A stretch of DNA of 64,000 bases from contig JAHBXF010000001.1 in NCBI GenBank assembly GCA_019636615.1, positions 1,798,001 to 1,862,000 of the forward strand. Reading direction: 5' to 3'. This document shows, piece by piece, positions 18,453 through 27,877 of this stretch. The notes under the pieces were generated by a model. That model was not told where the DNA came from. It made no database searches and was given only the letters and a program-made list of their open reading frames with translations. Each line of letters opens with the position of its first letter. The stretch's first letter is position 1. The position numbers and the translations under genes were made by a program. Origin of the DNA: Phycisphaeraceae bacterium (GTDB lineage Bacteria; Planctomycetota; Phycisphaerae; Phycisphaerales; UBA1924).

Positions 18453-19106
18453 TCAATGAGAGGCCGTGCCGTAGAGGCGGTCGCCCGCATCGCCCAGGCC
18501 GGGAAGGATGTATCCCTTTTCAGATAGACACCGATCAACGGCCGCGGCATACACGGTGATCGCCGGGTCGGCCGCGCGGATTCGCATGATCCCCTCGGGT
18601 GAAGCGACGATGCAGAGGAAACGCAGGTCGGCGGCGCCGGCTTCTCGCAGGATTCTGATGGCCTCGACCGCCGAACCGCCGGTTGCGAGCATGGGGTCTA
18701 CCAGCAGGACGGGGCCGGCATCGAGGTCGCGTGGAAGTTTCTTGAGGTACACGATGGGCTGAAGAGTTTTTTCATCTCGGGCCAGGCCGAGGTGCCCTTC
18801 GCGGGCCTCCGGCATGACTTCGAGCACGCCGGTGGCCATGCCCAGGCCGGCGCGAAGAACTGGCACGACGGTGATTTTCGCCGCCAGTCGTTTTACCCGG
18901 GCGCGTTCGAGCGGCGTGTCGATTTCGATATCGCGCACGGGGAGGGTGCGGGTCGCTTCGAAAACCATGAGCCCGGCGATCTGGGCCATGAGCGCCCTGA
19001 AGGGGCGGTGCCCGGTGGTGGTTTCGCGCAGGTAACCCAGTTTGTGCTGGATGAGCGGGTGATCGAAGAGGTAGACGCCGGGGAAATCGGGGTGTGGCTG
19101 TCCCAT
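18453..19106 (-). CDS. upp: Uracil phosphoribosyltransferase
   Basis: A protein of 217 residues (family about 208), with the PRPP-binding motif LLVDPMLATGGSAVEA and the uracil-site C-terminus GYILPGLGDAGDRLYG. It converts uracil and PRPP to UMP in pyrimidine salvage. The ATG at 19106 was chosen because homologous sequence begins near HPLIQHKLGYLRE. It is divergent from the cytosine deaminase gene, with a 62-base gap that must hold both promoters. The two enzymes act in sequence (cytosine to uracil to UMP). Confidence 0.95.
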   Translation of the reverse strand: MGQPHPDFPGVYLFDHPLIQHKLGYLRETTTGHRPFRALMAQIAGLMVFEATRTLPVRDIEIDTPLERARVKRLAAKITVVPVLRAGLGMATGVLEVMPEAREGHLGLARDEKTLQPIVYLKKLPRDLDAGPVLLVDPMLATGGSAVEAIRILREAGAADLRFLCIVASPEGIMRIRAADPAITVYAAAVDRCLSEKGYILPGLGDAGDRLYGTASH

Positions 19107-19168
19107 GCGACGACAGCGTATGGGTGCCGGGGCCCGGGGAAAGCCACAACGCGGCGTATGCTCAGGCC

Positions 19169-19666
19169 ATGAAGCCGCACGAAGTCTACCGAATGGCGTT
19201 GGATGCCGCGCTCGCGCAGGCGGAAAAATCTCTGAGTGAAGGGGGCATTCCCATCGGGTCGGCGCTGTGCACGGCGGAGGGGGTGATCGTGGCGCTGGGG
19301 CACAATCTACGGGTGCAGACCGGCGACCCAACGGCCCACGCCGAGACGGTGTGCATCCGCAACGCCGGGCGCAGGCGAGACTGGCACACGCTGGTGTTGG
19401 CCAGCACCCTTTCGCCATGCGCCATGTGCAGCGGCACGGCGGTGCTGCACCGCATTCCCGTGGTGGTGATCGGCGAGCACCGCACATTCCAGGGGCGTGA
19501 AGACTGGCTCGCGGGCGCCGGGTGCCGCGTGCACGTGATGGACGACCCCCGCTGCGTGGGGCTGATGCGCGGGTTTATCAAGAAACACCCGGAACTGTGG
19601 AACGAGGACATCGGCGTGCCGCCGCGCGCCGGGAAACGAACCCCGCGCGGGTCACGCCCGCGCTGA
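19169..19666 (+). CDS. Cytosine deaminase, yeast Fcy1-like (CDA fold)
   Basis: A protein of 165 residues. Zinc-site motifs of the CDA fold are present: TAHAETVC (His and catalytic Glu) and SPCAMC (two Cys). Features typical of Fcy1-type cytosine deaminase are also there: GHNLRVQTGDPTAHAE near the start, VVVIGEHRTFQG in the middle and ELWNEDIG close to the C-terminus. The predicted reaction is cytosine to uracil plus ammonia. The neighbouring divergent upp supports this substrate. Other nucleobase deaminations by the same fold are possible. acs follows after 73 bases. Confidence 0.82.
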   Translation: MKPHEVYRMALDAALAQAEKSLSEGGIPIGSALCTAEGVIVALGHNLRVQTGDPTAHAETVCIRNAGRRRDWHTLVLASTLSPCAMCSGTAVLHRIPVVVIGEHRTFQGREDWLAGAGCRVHVMDDPRCVGLMRGFIKKHPELWNEDIGVPPRAGKRTPRGSRPR

Positions 19667-19739
19667 GCGGTTGGTACACTCCTCCCGTGAGGGCCGGCGC
19701 GAGCCGCGCGCCGCCCGGCGACACGAGGAGTCTGACACG

Positions 19740-21806
19740 ATGAGCAGTTCGCAGCCGATCGATTCCATTCTGCACGAGACGAGACTCTTCAAGCCGCCCG
19801 CCGCGGGCGAGGTGGGTTTCGATGCCTGGCATGTGGGTTCGGCGCAGGCGTACAAGGATCTTCACGCACGCAGCATCGCCGACCCTGAGGGCTTCTGGCG
19901 TGACGAGGCCTCGCGGGTGTCATGGCTCAAGCCCTTTGACCGTGTGCTTGAGTGGCAAGCGCCCGATGCGCGTTGGTTTGTCGGCGGGCGGCTCAACGCG
20001 TGTCACAACTGCGTCGACAGGCACGTGGATGCGGGCTTCGGCAACGAGACAGCGCTGATCTGGGAGGGCGAACCGGTGGCCGGCGGCGGGCCGGAGGTTC
20101 GGCGGTTGACATACGAACAACTGCGGGCGCAAACCGCCAGGCTGGGCAATGTGCTCAAGGGGCTTGGCGTGAAGAAGGGCGACGTGGTCACCATCTACAT
20201 GCCGATGGTGCCCGAGTTGGCCGTGGCCATTCTCGCCTGCGCGCGCATCGGCGCCGCGCACAGCGTGATCTTCGGCGGCTTTGCGCACACGGCCATCGGC
20301 GAGCGCGTGATCGACGCCGATTCGCGGGTGATCATCACCGCCGACGGCGGGTACCGGCGCGGCGAGGTGGTTCCGCTGCTGAAGAACGTCGAAGCGGCGA
20401 TCTCGCTGCTCGATTCTCAGGGGCATGCGCTGCGGGATGTCGTGGTGCTCGAGCGCACCGGGCACGTGAAGGGGGCGCAGCGCTTCGCGAGCGGCCAGAC
20501 CTGCGGCGCCTCGGCGCGGCTGCACTGGTGGCACGACCTGACCGGCGCGGCCGGTGAAGACTGCCCGTGCACGCCGATGGAGAGCGAGGACATGCTCTTC
20601 CTGCTCTACACCAGCGGCAGCACGGGCAAGCCCAAGGGAATCGTGCACACCACCGGCGGCTATCTGACCTTTGTGCAGATGACGGCACGCCTGGCGTTCA
20701 ATCTCTCGCCCGGCGCGGGGCAGATCTTCTGGTGCTCGGCCGATATCGGCTGGGTGACGGGGCACTCGTACGTGCTCTACGGCATTCTCATGAACCGCGT
20801 GCCCACGCTGATGTACGAGGGGGCGCCGAACTTCCCGGCCAACGACCGCTTCTGGGAGATCATCGCACGCCACAAGGTCACGCAGTTTTATACCGCGCCC
20901 ACCGCGATTCGCACATTCATGAAGTGGGGCCACGAACTGCCCGAGAAGCACAACCTTTCAAGCCTGCGCGTGCTGGGCACGGTGGGCGAACCCATCAACC
21001 CCGAGGCGTGGATCTGGTACCACACGCACATCGGCGGCGGGCGGTGCCCGATCGTGGATACCTACTGGCAGACCGAAACGGGCGGGCACGTCTGCACGCC
21101 GCTGCCCGGGGCGATCGCCACCAAGCCCGGCTCGTGCACACTGCCGATGCCCGGCATCGACGCGGCGGTGGTCAACGAGCAGGGCGAAGAGATCGGCGCC
21201 AACCGGGGCGGGCTCTTTGTCATCCGAAAGCCGTGGCCCGGCATGCTCCGAGGCGTCTTCGGCAACCGCGAGCGTTTCATCAGCAACTACTGGGGACGGG
21301 TGAAAGACCCGGCGACGGGCGAGCCGTACTACTTCTCGGCCGACGGCGCAAGGCGTGACGAGGACGGGTACTTCTGGATTCAGGGGCGCATCGACGACGT
21401 CATCAAGGTTTCGGGCCACCTGCTGGGCACGATGGAAGTCGAGTCTGCGCTGGTCTCGCACCCGTACGTCGCCGAGGCGGCGGTGGTGGGTTTCCCGCAC
21501 GAGATCAAGGGCAACGCGATCTGCGCGTTCGTCACGCTCAAGAGCCGATGGAAGACCGAGCACCCCGGACGCGTGCCCGACGACGCCCTGAAGGCGGAAC
21601 TCACGGCCCATGTCGCCAGGGAAGTGGGGGCGCTGGCCAAGCCGGAGGTCATCCGCTTTGCGGAAGGGCTGCCCAAGACACGCAGCGGCAAGATCATGCG
21701 GCGGCTGCTGCGGGACATCGCGTGCGGCGTTGAGAAAATCACGCAAGACACCACCACGCTCGAGGACTTCTCGGTGGTCGCGGCGCTGCGGGGCGACGAC
21801 GAATAA
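19740..21806 (+). CDS. acs: Acetyl-CoA synthetase (AMP-forming)
   Basis: A protein of 688 residues (E. coli Acs 652). The ATG at 19740 has GAGGAG upstream. Key motifs: the ATP loop YTSGSTGKPKGIVHT, IGWVTGHSYV, DTYWQTETGG and the hinge/lysine region KTRSGKIMRRLLRDIA, whose Lys is the regulatory acetylation site in the family. It activates acetate to acetyl-CoA through acetyl-AMP in the cytoplasm. It is convergent with ftsH, with only 25 bases between stop codons. Confidence 0.96.
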   Translation: MSSSQPIDSILHETRLFKPPAAGEVGFDAWHVGSAQAYKDLHARSIADPEGFWRDEASRVSWLKPFDRVLEWQAPDARWFVGGRLNACHNCVDRHVDAGFGNETALIWEGEPVAGGGPEVRRLTYEQLRAQTARLGNVLKGLGVKKGDVVTIYMPMVPELAVAILACARIGAAHSVIFGGFAHTAIGERVIDADSRVIITADGGYRRGEVVPLLKNVEAAISLLDSQGHALRDVVVLERTGHVKGAQRFASGQTCGASARLHWWHDLTGAAGEDCPCTPMESEDMLFLLYTSGSTGKPKGIVHTTGGYLTFVQMTARLAFNLSPGAGQIFWCSADIGWVTGHSYVLYGILMNRVPTLMYEGAPNFPANDRFWEIIARHKVTQFYTAPTAIRTFMKWGHELPEKHNLSSLRVLGTVGEPINPEAWIWYHTHIGGGRCPIVDTYWQTETGGHVCTPLPGAIATKPGSCTLPMPGIDAAVVNEQGEEIGANRGGLFVIRKPWPGMLRGVFGNRERFISNYWGRVKDPATGEPYYFSADGARRDEDGYFWIQGRIDDVIKVSGHLLGTMEVESALVSHPYVAEAAVVGFPHEIKGNAICAFVTLKSRWKTEHPGRVPDDALKAELTAHVAREVGALAKPEVIRFAEGLPKTRSGKIMRRLLRDIACGVEKITQDTTTLEDFSVVAALRGDDE

Positions 21807-21831
21807 CTCGGGGCCGCCGCCGCCGAAAGAA

Positions 21832-23964
21832 TCAGGCCGGCGAGGGCATGGCGGTGCCGGGGGGCAGGTCGGGGGCGTCGCGCCCGTCAAGGCGTGCGAC
21901 CACCTCTGCCGCGGCGCGCCGGCGGGCCTCGGCCTTGAGTTCTTCGCTGACCGTCGGCCTGGTGAGTTCTTCGCCGCGCATCAGTTTGTGGACTTCTTCG
22001 CCGGTGAGGGTTTCGTATTTGAGCAGCGCTTCGGCGACGGCGATGACTTTGTCCCAGTTCTCGTCGAGCAGGCGTTTGGCGTCCGCGAAGGCCTCGTCGG
22101 CGATGCGGCGGATTTCCTCGTCGATGACGCGTGCCGTTTCTTCGCTGTATTCCTTGTCGGGGATGTAGCGGTCGCGTGTATCGCTCCCGGCGAAGCGCAC
22201 AAAGCCCAGACGGGGGCTCATGCCCCATTCGAGCACCATCGCGCGGGCGATGCTTGTGATCTGGGCGATGTCGGAGACAGCCCCGGAAGAGACATCGCTC
22301 ATGGCCTTCTCTTCGGCGATCCGGCCGCCGCAGACAACGCGCATGGTGGCGTGCAGCCATCGGAGGCTGTACCCCATGCGGTCTTTCTCGGGCAGCGAGA
22401 AGGTAGCGCCGCCGGCGGCGCCGCGCGGGATGATGGTGACCTTGTGCAGCGGGTCGGCGTCTTTGAGCAGTGCCTGCAGGACCGCGTGCCCGGCCTCGTG
22501 GTATGCCACGAGACGGTTCTCTTCGCGGTCACGCAGCCGGGACTTCTTGCTGCGGCCGAACTTCACCTTGTCGCGGGCCTCTTCGAGGTCGGACTGTTCG
22601 ATGAAGTCCTTGTCGGCCATGGTGGCGATGATGGCCGATTCGTTGATGATGGCGGCGAGGTCGGCGCCGCTGAACATGGGCGTGCCGCGCGCGGTCTTTT
22701 CGAGGTCGACATCCGGCCCCAGTTTCACCTTCTTGGCGTGGACCTTGAGAATCTCGAGGCGGCCCTTGAGGTCGGGCAGGGGCACAACCACCTGGCGGTC
22801 GAAGCGGCCCGGGCGGATGAGGGCCGGGTCGAGCACGTCGGCGCGGTTGGTGGCGGCGATGACGATGACGCCGTCGGAAGGGGTGAAACCGTCCATCTCG
22901 ACAAGAATGGCGTTGAGCGTCTGCTCACGCTCGTCGTGGCCGCCGGTCGTGAAGCCGCTGCCTCGCTTGCGGCCTACGGCGTCGATCTCGTCGAGGAAGA
23001 TGATGCAGGGGGAACTCTCCTTGGCCTGCTTGAAGAGGTCTCGCACGCGGCTGGCACCAACGCCGACGAACATTTCGACGAAGTCTGAGCCGGAGATGGA
23101 GAAGAAAGGAACCTCTGCCTCGCCGGCGATGGCCTTGGCGAGGAGGGTTTTCCCGCAGCCGGGCTCGCCGATGAGGAGCACGCCCCGAGGGATGCGCCCG
23201 CCGAGACGCTGGAAGCGCTTCGGGTTCTTGAGAAACTCGATGATCTCGTCGACTTCGTACTTGGCTTCTTCGATGCCGGCGACGTCGGCGAAGGTCACGC
23301 CGGTGGATTCTTTGCTGAAGGTGCGGTGGCGGCTCTTGCCGAAGTTGCCCAGCATGCCGCCGCCGGGGCCGCCCGAGCGAAGAGCCCTGCCGATGACGAA
23401 CCAGACCAGCAGGATGAGCAGCAGGAATGGGCCAAAGACGTAGAGCAGTTGCGTCCACTCGCTGGCACGCCGTGTGAGCGCGCTGCCGCCGGTGATTTTG
23501 ATGACCTCTTCGGCGATGGCCTTGCCAGCGGGGCCGTTGAGCGGGATGGAAACAATGGCCACCCGGCCTGTGGCCTGATCCGGCAGGCGCTTGGCGATCA
23601 CCGCGTCTTCGCGGATTACAACCTCGTCGGGCGCGAGGTCGCCGTTGGCCCACATGGTGCGGAACTGGTCGAGGGTGATCTGCTCGCCCCGCCCGGGCGA
23701 GTTGAACATCATGAAGAGGATGAAACCCAGCACGATGATGGAGACAATGCCGAACATGCCGCGCGAAGGCGGCGGCGGCGGAGCCTGGCCGGGTTTGCGG
23801 TCGGCGGGTTTGCGGCCGTTGCCCTCTTGCTGGGGCTTCTCGCGTCCACGGGCACGCTTGTCGCCCTCGCCTGAACGGTCGTCGCGGGCGAGCATGGGGG
23901 CAAGGAATGAGCTGCCCGCATGCGAGTGATCTTGGCTGGTGTTTGGCGGGAGAGAATCGGGCAT
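21832..23964 (-). CDS. ftsH: ATP-dependent zinc metalloprotease FtsH
   Basis: About 710 residues. A polar, Lys/Arg/Pro-rich cytoplasmic N-terminus of about 65 residues precedes TM1 ([17 protein letters not shown]), a short periplasmic domain and TM2 ([20 protein letters not shown]). The AAA domain has Walker [14 protein letters not shown], Walker [10 protein letters not shown] and the second region of homology [20 protein letters not shown]. The protease has the zinc motif HEAGH. It degrades misfolded membrane proteins and short-lived regulators. The start is uncertain: the ATG at 23964 has no close ribosome site, while an AGGAG at about 23985 would fit an upstream TTG. The N-terminal extension is longer than in most FtsH. 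Confidence 0.95.
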   Translation of the reverse strand: MPDSLPPNTSQDHSHAGSSFLAPMLARDDRSGEGDKRARGREKPQQEGNGRKPADRKPGQAPPPPPSRGMFGIVSIIVLGFILFMMFNSPGRGEQITLDQFRTMWANGDLAPDEVVIREDAVIAKRLPDQATGRVAIVSIPLNGPAGKAIAEEVIKITGGSALTRRASEWTQLLYVFGPFLLLILLVWFVIGRALRSGGPGGGMLGNFGKSRHRTFSKESTGVTFADVAGIEEAKYEVDEIIEFLKNPKRFQRLGGRIPRGVLLIGEPGCGKTLLAKAIAGEAEVPFFSISGSDFVEMFVGVGASRVRDLFKQAKESSPCIIFLDEIDAVGRKRGSGFTTGGHDEREQTLNAILVEMDGFTPSDGVIVIAATNRADVLDPALIRPGRFDRQVVVPLPDLKGRLEILKVHAKKVKLGPDVDLEKTARGTPMFSGADLAAIINESAIIATMADKDFIEQSDLEEARDKVKFGRSKKSRLRDREENRLVAYHEAGHAVLQALLKDADPLHKVTIIPRGAAGGATFSLPEKDRMGYSLRWLHATMRVVCGGRIAEEKAMSDVSSGAVSDIAQITSIARAMVLEWGMSPRLGFVRFAGSDTRDRYIPDKEYSEETARVIDEEIRRIADEAFADAKRLLDENWDKVIAVAEALLKYETLTGEEVHKLMRGEELTRPTVSEELKAEARRRAAAEVVARLDGRDAPDLPPGTAMPSPA

Positions 23965-24327
23965 CAGTTCGGGCAACCTGTGTTCAGAACTCCTGGCATA
24001 TGGGGGGCGGATGAGGTATACCGCCTTGACTCTTTTCGGCTCTCGCCGACCGCGGATGCAATCCACGCGGAGGCACGCCCGAGAAAGGTAGGCCCGGGGG
24101 CCAGATGGACGTACGCGGGAGCCGGCACCCACGTTCGGGGTTGTCGGGCCTCGGGCGTGGAAGAGCCCGCGGCGTCGAAAAAAAACCGGCCGGGAGCACC
24201 CCGGCCGGGTTCGGGAATCAGGATCATCGTGGACCGGGCCCAATGCCCGGTGGCGATCTTCGCGTGCAGATGCACCCCCGTTTGGAGTATCGCCGCCACG
24301 GTCGGGCGGCCGAGCCCCCAGGGGCCG
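23965..24327. other. Intergenic region between ftsH and the TlpA-like gene
   Basis: It holds the terminator of the TlpA-like gene (24178-24208) and must hold the ftsH promoter. On the minus strand a TATACC lies near 24015-24020, but no matching -35 is clear. No coding region is visible. Confidence 0.6.
24178..24208 (-). terminator. Rho-independent terminator of the TlpA-like gene
   Basis: A perfect 9-bp stem CCGGCCGGG (24186-24194) with 24200-24208 around a 5-base loop, followed on the minus strand by eight T. It is a textbook intrinsic terminator about 120 bases after the stop codon. Confidence 0.9.
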
Positions 24328-25482
24328 TTACTTGGCGCCCGCCTTGAAGGTGTTGAGCCGCTCGACGAGTTCGCTGATTTCGTCCTCGTCGGCCTTGTCG
24401 GCGCGGGCGAGTTCGATGGTGGTGGTCTGGAGCTCCACGGCCTTGGATACGTCGCCCGTCTTGAAGGTGGCCAGGGCGAGGGTGTCGAGAATCATCCAGT
24501 CCTTGCGCTTGGTGGCGTCGGCGGCCTTCGTGGCCAGCGCGAGCGCGGTGGCGTAGTCGGGCGTCTTCAGGTCTTCGTTGTCGAGGATCGTCCACGCGAT
24601 GTAGTTGAGGGCGCGCGGCTCGCCGGCGAGGTCGTCGGCGAGTGTGCGTGCAAAGGCGTAAGCGCCGGGTTCATTGAACTTCAGGAGCGTGTCGAACTTC
24701 TGCATCTTGAAGTTCAGGCCAAAGGCCGGGTAGTTCTCGATCATCACGTCGAGCGCCTTAACGGCCTCGGCGAGGTCCCCCGCCTCCATCGCCTGCTGCA
24801 CTTTCTGGTAGTCCTTGCGTGCGCCGGCCATCTGGGCTTCGCGCGCGGCTTCTTCCTCGGCCTGCTTGGCGGCCGCGGTGGCTGCTTTGGTGATATCCCA
24901 GGTGCCGGCGACGACCTGGGCCACGGTGTCGTCGAGTTCCATGGGGTGACCGATCCAGGCGATGCGGCCTTCGCCGTTGACGATGAACGATGCGGGGATG
25001 CCGCGCTGCTTGGAGGCGGCCATCCACGTCTGGGCCATCGTGCCCTTGTCGCCGGCCTTGTCGTCGGCGGCCACGACATAGTCCATCTTGTCGCCCATGC
25101 TCTCGACAAAGCTCGTCACGCTCTCGAGGTAGTCGTCGCCGCTTTCCCACACGCTCACGCCGATGAAGGTGACCTTGTCCTTGTACTGGTGCGCGAGTTC
25201 GGTGATGTGCGGGATGCTCTTGCGGCAGGGGCCGCACCACGTGGCCCAGAACTCGACCACGTAGATCTTGCCGGTTTCAAACTTCTCGACAGGCGTTCCC
25301 TTCACCCACTTGCCCACCTTCAGCGCCGGGGCCTTGTCCCCGATCTTGAGTGTTGGCGCTGCGGCTTTGGGCGCTTGCGCCTGTTCCTGCTGCGCGGCGT
25401 CTTGCGCCAGCGTCGCGGGGGATGCGAGCGCCACCAAAACGGCGCCGGCGAGCGTGGCAAGTGTCATGGCCCGACGTTTCAT
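24328..25482 (-). CDS. Exported TlpA/ResA-like thioredoxin-fold protein with helical C-terminus
   Basis: A protein of 384 residues. The ATG at 25482 begins a signal peptide (MKRRAMTLATLAGAVLVALASPATLAQ). The redoxin domain (about 45-200) has the active-site WCGPC in YVVEFWATWCGPCRKSIPHI and the TlpA/AhpC-like GIPASFIVNGEGRIAWIGHP. The last 170 residues are Ala/Lys-rich helices that look like TPR-type repeats (AVKALDVMIENYPAFGLNFK). It is probably a periplasmic thiol-disulfide oxidoreductase; its partner is unknown. It is divergent from the universal stress protein gene (248-base gap). Confidence 0.85.
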   Translation of the reverse strand: MKRRAMTLATLAGAVLVALASPATLAQDAAQQEQAQAPKAAAPTLKIGDKAPALKVGKWVKGTPVEKFETGKIYVVEFWATWCGPCRKSIPHITELAHQYKDKVTFIGVSVWESGDDYLESVTSFVESMGDKMDYVVAADDKAGDKGTMAQTWMAASKQRGIPASFIVNGEGRIAWIGHPMELDDTVAQVVAGTWDITKAATAAAKQAEEEAAREAQMAGARKDYQKVQQAMEAGDLAEAVKALDVMIENYPAFGLNFKMQKFDTLLKFNEPGAYAFARTLADDLAGEPRALNYIAWTILDNEDLKTPDYATALALATKAADATKRKDWMILDTLALATFKTGDVSKAVELQTTTIELARADKADEDEISELVERLNTFKAGAK

Positions 25483-25730
25483 AGTGAGTGCCTTTCGTGT
25501 TGCGCCCCGGCCTTGTGCATTGGCCGAACCCCGGCGCGCCGGGCCCGCAGGGCAACAAGCCCGCAGACCCACGGCCGTGTATCCCGGGGGAACGCAGGGG
25601 AAGTCTACGGCGGTTGCGCGGGGTGTGTTCGGCGCGGGCGGCGGTGTTCCCTCGTCTGTGTCGCGCCCGGGCGGGTTGCACGCGCTTGCTCGCGTGCACT
25701 TCTCCTATAGTTCACGAGAGGATCCGGATT

Positions 25731-26645
25731 ATGACAAGCCCGTACAGGTCGATCGTGGTTGGGGTAGATTTCGCGCCGTCGTGCGCCGCCGCGGTGCGGC
25801 AGGCGCTGCGTTTCGCGCTCTGGTCGGGTGCCAGGGTGGAAGGGGTGCACGTCGTCGACACGGTGGTGGTCGCCGAGATCGAGCAGAACCTCTCGCCCCT
25901 GCAAACCTCGATCCGCGAAGGGCTTGTGCACGACGCACGGGCTGCCTGGGCAGAGTTTGCGGCCGGCATCGAAGGTGCTGCTGGTGTCGAGTTAACGGTG
26001 GTCATCAACAACCGGGTGAGGGGCATTCTGGCACGGGCTGAGGCGGCGAGGGCCGACCTGCTCGTGCTGGGCGCGTTCGCGCACAAGGCCCCGGATCTCG
26101 GCCTGGGCACGGTGGCCACGGCGTGCGTGCGTCGGTGTGCCGCGCCGGTGCTGCTGGTACGAGACACGCACACCGGCCCCTACCGCACCGTGGTGGCGTG
26201 CGTGGATTTTTCCGACACAAGCCTGAACGCCGTGCGCCACGCCGCCGCGGTTGCCGAGCAGGAGCAGGCGGAACTTCACCTGCTGCACGTCTTTGATGCC
26301 CCCTGGAAGCACGTGCACTACCGCGGGCCCAGCCAGATCGCCGACGCGGGTATGCAGCAGCACTACCGGGACGGCCTGCTCGCGCGGCTTCGATCCTTCT
26401 GCGGGCAGGAGGTGCAGCACTTGTCCAAGGCGCGCGTGCGCTTTGAAATCTTTGACCACACGGGGCACCGCTCCGCCCTGGCCGAGTATGCCCGCCACAG
26501 CGGCGCGGACCTGCTGGTGCTGGGCACGCGTGGCAGGAGCAACCTGCGTGATGTTCTGCTCGGCAGCACCGCCGAGAAACTGCTGCGTGAAGCGCCGTGC
26601 TCTGTGCTCGCCGTCAAGCCCTCAGCCGACAATCCGGGGGATTGA
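25731..26645 (+). CDS. Tandem universal stress protein (two UspA domains)
   Basis: A protein of 304 residues with GAGAGG before the ATG. It has two UspA domains. Domain 1 (about 4-148) opens with YRSIVVGVDFAPSCAAAVRQ. Domain 2 (about 152-300) has the ATP-binding pattern G-x2-G-x9-GS in GTRGRSNLRDVLLGSTAEKL. Domain 1 has a less canonical loop (GAFAHKAPDLGLGT), so nucleotide binding may be confined to domain 2. It is a cytoplasmic stress-response protein of unspecified mechanism. ldhA follows on the same strand after a 146-base gap that contains an (AC)14 repeat. Usp and fermentative dehydrogenase genes are often induced together under oxygen limitation; that link is inference here. Confidence 0.9.
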   Translation: MTSPYRSIVVGVDFAPSCAAAVRQALRFALWSGARVEGVHVVDTVVVAEIEQNLSPLQTSIREGLVHDARAAWAEFAAGIEGAAGVELTVVINNRVRGILARAEAARADLLVLGAFAHKAPDLGLGTVATACVRRCAAPVLLVRDTHTGPYRTVVACVDFSDTSLNAVRHAAAVAEQEQAELHLLHVFDAPWKHVHYRGPSQIADAGMQQHYRDGLLARLRSFCGQEVQHLSKARVRFEIFDHTGHRSALAEYARHSGADLLVLGTRGRSNLRDVLLGSTAEKLLREAPCSVLAVKPSADNPGD

Positions 26646-26733
26646 GCCGCCACCGCCATCATCGGCGTCGCGGCGATCACACGAGAGAGAGCCGTGCTTC
26701 GGCCTGCCGCCGACGGGGGCACGCTCGGGACCG

Positions 26734-26761
26734 ACACACACACACACACACACACACACAC
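26734..26761. repeat. (AC)14 dinucleotide microsatellite
   Basis: Fourteen perfect AC units lie between the usp stop codon and the ldhA ribosome binding site (GGGGAG near 26781), ending 30 bases before the ldhA start. It is not inside any gene. Confidence 0.95.
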
Positions 26762-26791
26762 GCGGCCGCGGCTGCGCGAAGGGGAGCAAGC

Positions 26792-27805
26792 ATGAAGATC
26801 GCGGTTTACAGCACCAAGCCCTTCGAGCGTGAGTTTCTGGGCGCGGCAAACGCGGGCGCGGGCCACGAACTGCGATTCCTGCTTCCGCCCCTCTCGCCGG
26901 AGACAGCCCCCCTGGCCGAAGGGTGCGCGGGCGTCTGCGCCTTTGTGAACGATAGGCTCGACGCGCCCACGCTCGAAGCCCTGGCCCCCCTGGGGGTGAA
27001 ACTTCTCGCGCTGCGCTCGGCGGGCTTCAACCACGTGAACCTCGACGCGGCCCACGCGCTGGGAATGACCGTGCTGCGTGTGCCGGCATATTCGCCCTAC
27101 GCGGTGGCAGAGCACGCCGTGGGGCTCATGCTCACGCTGAACCGCAAGTTCCACAGGGCCTTCAACCGGGTGCGCGAGCAGAACTTCGCCCTTGATGGCC
27201 TCATGGGCTTCGACATGCACAGGAAGACCGCGGGCATCGTGGGCACCGGAAAAATCGGCGAACTCACAGGCAAGATTCTCGCCGGGTTTGGCTGCCGCGT
27301 GCTGGGCTTCGACCCCGTGCGAAGCCCGGCGTGCGAGGCGCTGGGCGTGCAGTATGTCGGCATGGACGAGTTGCTTGCCGACAGCGACATCATCTCGCTT
27401 CACTGCCCCCTCAACCCCGCGACGCGCCACCTGATCAACGAGAGCGCCCTGGCCAGAACAAAGCGGGGCGTGATGATCGTGAACACGAGCCGCGGGGGCG
27501 TCATCGACACGCGCGCGGCCATCCGGTATCTCAAGAACGGTCACATCGGCTCGCTGGGCCTCGACGTGTACGAAGAAGAGGGGGATCTCTTCTTCAATGA
27601 TCTCTCCGAGACGATCATCCAGGACGATGTCTTCGTGCGACTCATGACCTTCCCCAACGTGCTCATCACGGCGCACCAGGGGTTCTTCACGCGTGAAGCG
27701 GTGGGCAACATCGCGCAGACCACCATCGGGAACATCACTGATTTTGAGCGTGGCAAGGTCAACCCGGCGAACCAGGTCACCAGCGAACGTCACGTGGCGC
27801 GGTGA
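26792..27805 (+). CDS. ldhA: D-lactate dehydrogenase (LdhA type)
   Basis: A protein of 337 residues with close similarity in layout to E. coli LdhA. The start MKIAVYSTKPFEREFL, the NAD-binding loop GIVGTGKIG, VNTSRGG with the substrate Arg, the GSLGLDVYEEEGDLFF region and the catalytic His in LITAHQGFFT are all present. It reduces pyruvate to D-lactate with NADH. GGGGAG precedes the ATG. The (AC)14 tract sits directly upstream and could affect promoter spacing or DNA shape. Confidence 0.93.
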   Translation: MKIAVYSTKPFEREFLGAANAGAGHELRFLLPPLSPETAPLAEGCAGVCAFVNDRLDAPTLEALAPLGVKLLALRSAGFNHVNLDAAHALGMTVLRVPAYSPYAVAEHAVGLMLTLNRKFHRAFNRVREQNFALDGLMGFDMHRKTAGIVGTGKIGELTGKILAGFGCRVLGFDPVRSPACEALGVQYVGMDELLADSDIISLHCPLNPATRHLINESALARTKRGVMIVNTSRGGVIDTRAAIRYLKNGHIGSLGLDVYEEEGDLFFNDLSETIIQDDVFVRLMTFPNVLITAHQGFFTREAVGNIAQTTIGNITDFERGKVNPANQVTSERHVAR

Positions 27806-27877
27806 ACAGGCGACGGTTCGTCGCCGCGCAGTCACGCGGCGGATGGGAGGCGTGAATCACGGATGCTCAAGCCTGTG

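Noticed and set aside
27809-27826. Short hairpin GGCGAC-GGTTC-GTCGCC after ldhA.
   Set aside because: Six base pairs and no T tract; too weak to call a terminator.
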